From Todiramphus chloris collaris (taxonomy: Eukaryota; Chordata; Aves; Coraciiformes; Alcedinidae): a DNA stretch of 64,000 bases. How positions within the stretch are numbered: the stretch's first letter is position 1; each line of letters opens with the position of its first letter. Both the position numbers and the translations under genes were made by a program. The stretch covers positions 50,634,401 to 50,698,400 of the forward strand of contig JANVCC010000020.1 in the NCBI GenBank assembly GCA_025345505.1, written 5' to 3'. The notes under the pieces were generated by a model, which was not told the DNA's origin, did not search any database, and saw nothing but the letters and a program-made list of their open reading frames with translations. Shown piece by piece: positions 61,558 to 64,000 of this stretch.

Positions 61558-61582
61558 GGGGGGGGGGGGGGGGGGGTGGGGG
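61558..61582. repeat. Poly-G(19) tract followed by T and G5
   Basis: Nineteen G (61558-61576), one T, then five more G. It is the longest C/G homopolymer in the window and the only one with G on the plus strand. It could form a G-quadruplex. Confidence 0.96.
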
Positions 61583-62274
61583 TGCAGAATCAAATGGAAG
61601 AATTGGAAAATAAAGAAGAATTTGAGACAGTTTTGTTTAAGATGCACAAGTTCCCTTATAACCTGTGGAGGGAAACAACACAGTCCTGCTGTGGCATGTG
61701 AAAATCTTCATTGTAATGCAGTACATCTTCAACAGGTATGAATGTCTGTAGCTCTCTGAGTGTTAGTGGCTCCTGAACTCGGGCATCTCTCTTTCTGATT
61801 TAATAACCCTGGTCAAGGGTAACAAACTCTTAGGAGCACTTGTGTATTATTAATTTGATCCCTAGGATATCACCAAAGCTGTTTAAATACACCTCTGTGA
61901 GAGCTCACAACATCCTGGTTTTTGGCTGATTCATTTCAACAGTACTTGCCAGGTCAGGTTTTAAAGGCTTTGTCAAAAAAACCCTGGTATTATGAGTGTT
62001 AGGTTACAGTAGGCAACACCTCTTGCTGGTAGAACTCAGTGCCCTGTTTGGCATCTGGGTGCTGGTAGATGGCTGCATAGTATGAGCCTTTCTGAGGGGT
62101 CTCCTAGGTGCCTAGGTTAGCATGTATACTTTCTTTATGATAAGACCTTGAAAAAGGAGTCCAGACACTCTAAGAATCTCAGTTGACTGTCCAGTAAATC
62201 TTCTTTTTGGCTTAGGGTCTTCTCTTTTTTTTTTCTAAACAAAAAACCAAAACCAATCATTTCACCATATTGGA
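61583..62274. other. Non-coding sequence upstream of CR1
   Basis: No gene recognised. A T-rich run (62221-62236) precedes the CR1 insertion. Confidence 0.6.
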
Positions 62275-62705
62275 TGGTGAGAGGGTTGGAGCACCTCTCC
62301 TACAAGGTCAGACTGAGAGAGTTGGGGTTGTTCAGTCTGGAGAAGAGAAGGCTCCGGGGAGACCTTATTATGGCCTTCCAGTATCTGAAGGGGGCCTACA
62401 AGAATGCTGAGAAGGGACTTTTTAGGCTGTCAGGCAGTGATAGGACTAGAGGGAATGGGTTAAAACTAGAGATGGGTCGATTCAGGTTAGACATTAGGAA
62501 GAATTTCTTTACCATGAGGGTGGTGAAACACTGGAATGGGTTGCCCAGAGAGGTGGAAGCCCCATCCTTGGCAGTTTTTAAGACCAGGCTGGATGGGGCT
62601 CTGAGCAACCTGCTTTAGTGGGAGGTGTCCCTGCCCATGGCAGGGGGGTTGGAACTAGATGATCTTTAAGGTCCCTTCCAGCCCTGACAATTCGATGATT
62701 CTATG
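62275..62705 (+). mobile_element. CR1 non-LTR retrotransposon, 5'-truncated, 0.43 kb
   Basis: A plus-strand CR1 3' end. It begins near 62275 in the C-terminal part of ORF2 (GGTTGGAGCACCTCTCC, a typical CR1 phrase), passes the stop at 62616-62618, and has an 88-nt 3' UTR with GATGATCTTTAAGGTCCC. It ends GATGATTCTATG, the CR1 tail repeat, near 62705. It shares its 3' UTR length and style with the 12.7-kb copy but in the opposite orientation. The 5' boundary is uncertain by some 10 bp. No clear target-site duplication is seen. Confidence 0.96.
62276..62618 (+). pseudogene. CR1 ORF2 C-terminal fragment, frame open
   Basis: About 114 codons, open from the truncation to the natural stop, with the CR1 C-terminal series [29 protein letters not shown] and [13 protein letters not shown]. 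The RT catalytic motifs and endonuclease are absent. The preserved frame suggests this insertion is younger than the frame-shifted 28-kb copy, though short length also helps. The ATG at 62274 is a by-product of the truncation. Confidence 0.94.
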
Positions 62706-63209
62706 TTTAAGTGGTTGTTGTGTCCCTGGTAGATTTTGGCACTCTTCAGGCAGTTAGCAGAGATAGAGATCAGTCATAGAACTTGTGGGTGTGTTGCAAC
62801 CTGAGTAGCAACGTGACTGATACTAAAGTATATCCATCCAATTGAATGTCTGAGCACTTGACATGTCTGTTCCCATTCATACATATATTCAATGATTGTG
62901 ATGGACATAATGAGGCAATTCTGACCCAAAAGAGATAATTGTAGGTGTCAAGATGGCTGTGAAGAAGCAATTGATACACCTGGAACACCAGGAGTGTTGC
63001 AAGTGGGGGATATTGGGATTAAAAGAGGCCATCTCACCCTACAGATGTGATGTGGCATCTGAGCACAGTCTGATGCTAAATATATCCCAGGACACTGGTC
63101 CTGTGCAGGGGATGGGTAAACCCTGTGAATCTTGAGGTTTACATCAGAATGGGAAAGGACAGTTGAGCTCAGAGACTGTTTTTTCCTATAATTCAAACCC
63201 ATGTTTGGT

Positions 63210-63246
63210 GTGTGGTGGTATGTTGTTGGTGTGGTGGTATGTTGTT
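63210..63246. repeat. Two 18-bp units at 19-bp period
   Basis: The bases at 63210-63227 recur exactly at 63229-63246 (GTGTGGTGGTATGTTGTT in each). It is a short G/T-rich tandem repeat. Confidence 0.9.
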
Positions 63247-63569
63247 TTTTTTCACTTTCCCCTAAAAGTGGTTCAACTTAGGAAAACTATACTTTTGTTT
63301 TTGAGTCTGTACTAAGTTAGGGTTAGAAAGGTATCCACATCCCAGTCATTTCTACTTTTCATCAATTTATCTGTGACTTAGAATTAGAATCTAACTTATG
63401 GAAGGTGAACTTTTGAACTATAAGATATAGTACAAAATCAGTGGAATAAAGAGGATTTCCCTTCACTATCTCAAACTGATCCTTAGTTATCCAACAGTTA
63501 AATTTTTTTCTTTCTGAGGAGCAGCTACATCGTAATTGCTCTTCAGTTGCTTTTTCTTTTTGTCTGCAG

Positions 63570-63643
63570 ATGTGAATGTATATGTGTGTGAAAATGATGA
63601 TAGTCTCCTTGGTTATTTATTTTCCTCAGAGGAATCTGTATAA
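63570..63643 (+). other. Candidate terminal exon, unrecognised
   Basis: A very good acceptor (GCTTTTTCTTTTTGTCTGCAG, ending at 63569) leads into a frame that, after two bases, is open for 23 codons to TAA at 63641-63643. It begins VNVYVCENDD and is acidic and serine-rich at the end. No AATAAA is visible soon after the stop and no partner exon is known. Chance is quite possible. Confidence 0.13.
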
Positions 63644-64000
63644 AATTCCCTTGGAAAATCTAAGTAAATTATTGCAAGTTCATCATATTTATTCTTGCAT
63701 TAACTTTTTTAAAAGAACTTTAGTGCATTAGGAAGCAAAAGTTTGCAGAATTGTGCCACCTGAGAAGTTAGGTGTACTGTTCCATTCCTGGGAATTACTC
63801 TGGTTAGCTCTAGTGCTAAGGGATGTTCATAAGGTCTGAGTATTTGCAATTTTTTTTTTAACTCAGTCTTCTATGGAAAAATTCTCACTTGAATAGGATT
63901 TTTTCCTAAGATACTCTAGAAAAAAATTTACCTGGTATTCTACTTAATGAACTTTTGACACTGTTAATTCAGAATTTCAAAAGGATCTCAGGGTAATTCA

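Larger units (their letters stand above)
62706..64000. other. Non-coding sequence, no gene recognised
   Basis: Unique sequence with a small tandem repeat (63210-63246) and an exon-like segment at 63570-63643. No other feature is supported up to the window end. Confidence 0.55.

Noticed and set aside
1-64000. Endogenous retrovirus or LTR element
   Set aside because: No LTR-like paired repeats, primer-binding site or retroviral protein motifs were seen. All RT homology belongs to CR1.
1-64000. Bacterial-type systems (operons, CRISPR, defence islands)
   Set aside because: Composition, CR1 elements and lack of dense long ORFs show vertebrate nuclear DNA. No regularly spaced repeat array is present.

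Overview
This window looks like nuclear DNA from a bird. The evidence is AT-rich, CpG-poor sequence with no dense gene content, a low load of interspersed repeats, and three 5'-truncated CR1 non-LTR retrotransposons that end in the degraded ATTCTATG-type tail usual for avian CR1. There is nothing bacterial or viral here: no operons, rRNA, tRNA, CRISPR array or LTR/ERV structure was found. No known protein-coding gene could be recognised on either strand, so the window is best read as intergenic or deep intronic DNA.

Layout. 1-12.7 kb: unique AT-rich sequence with one exact 43-bp tandem duplication (5738-5823), a (GT)n run and a small palindrome. 12.7-13.2 kb: a short CR1 on the minus strand. 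13.2-16 kb: old, decayed repeat fragments sharing a self-complementary CTGACCCAAAGCC-like core, plus poly-T/poly-C tracts. 18.5-24.3 kb: a stretch slightly richer in GC that holds the longest single open frame (186 codons) and three plus-strand, splice-flanked open segments. These are the only places I would test for an undescribed transcript. 28.2-29.5 kb: the longest CR1 (about 1.35 kb, minus strand), carrying a broken reverse-transcriptase region. 29.5-62.3 kb: long unique sequence with a 126-nt G/T-only tract, two notable perfect inverted repeats, several C or G homopolymers and several stretches whose texture resembles conserved non-coding elements. 62.3-62.7 kb: a third CR1, plus strand, with its C-terminal frame still open. 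62.7-64 kb: unique sequence with a small tandem repeat.

The only protein family identifiable from sequence is the CR1 ORF2 reverse transcriptase. All three copies are incomplete and cannot move on their own. No cooperating gene system can be described. The unusual points are physical: long C/G homopolymers, recurring two-letter (G/T or A/C) tracts, hairpins and the tandem duplication. The candidate exons rest on splice-site and frame appearance alone and may be chance pseudo-exons.
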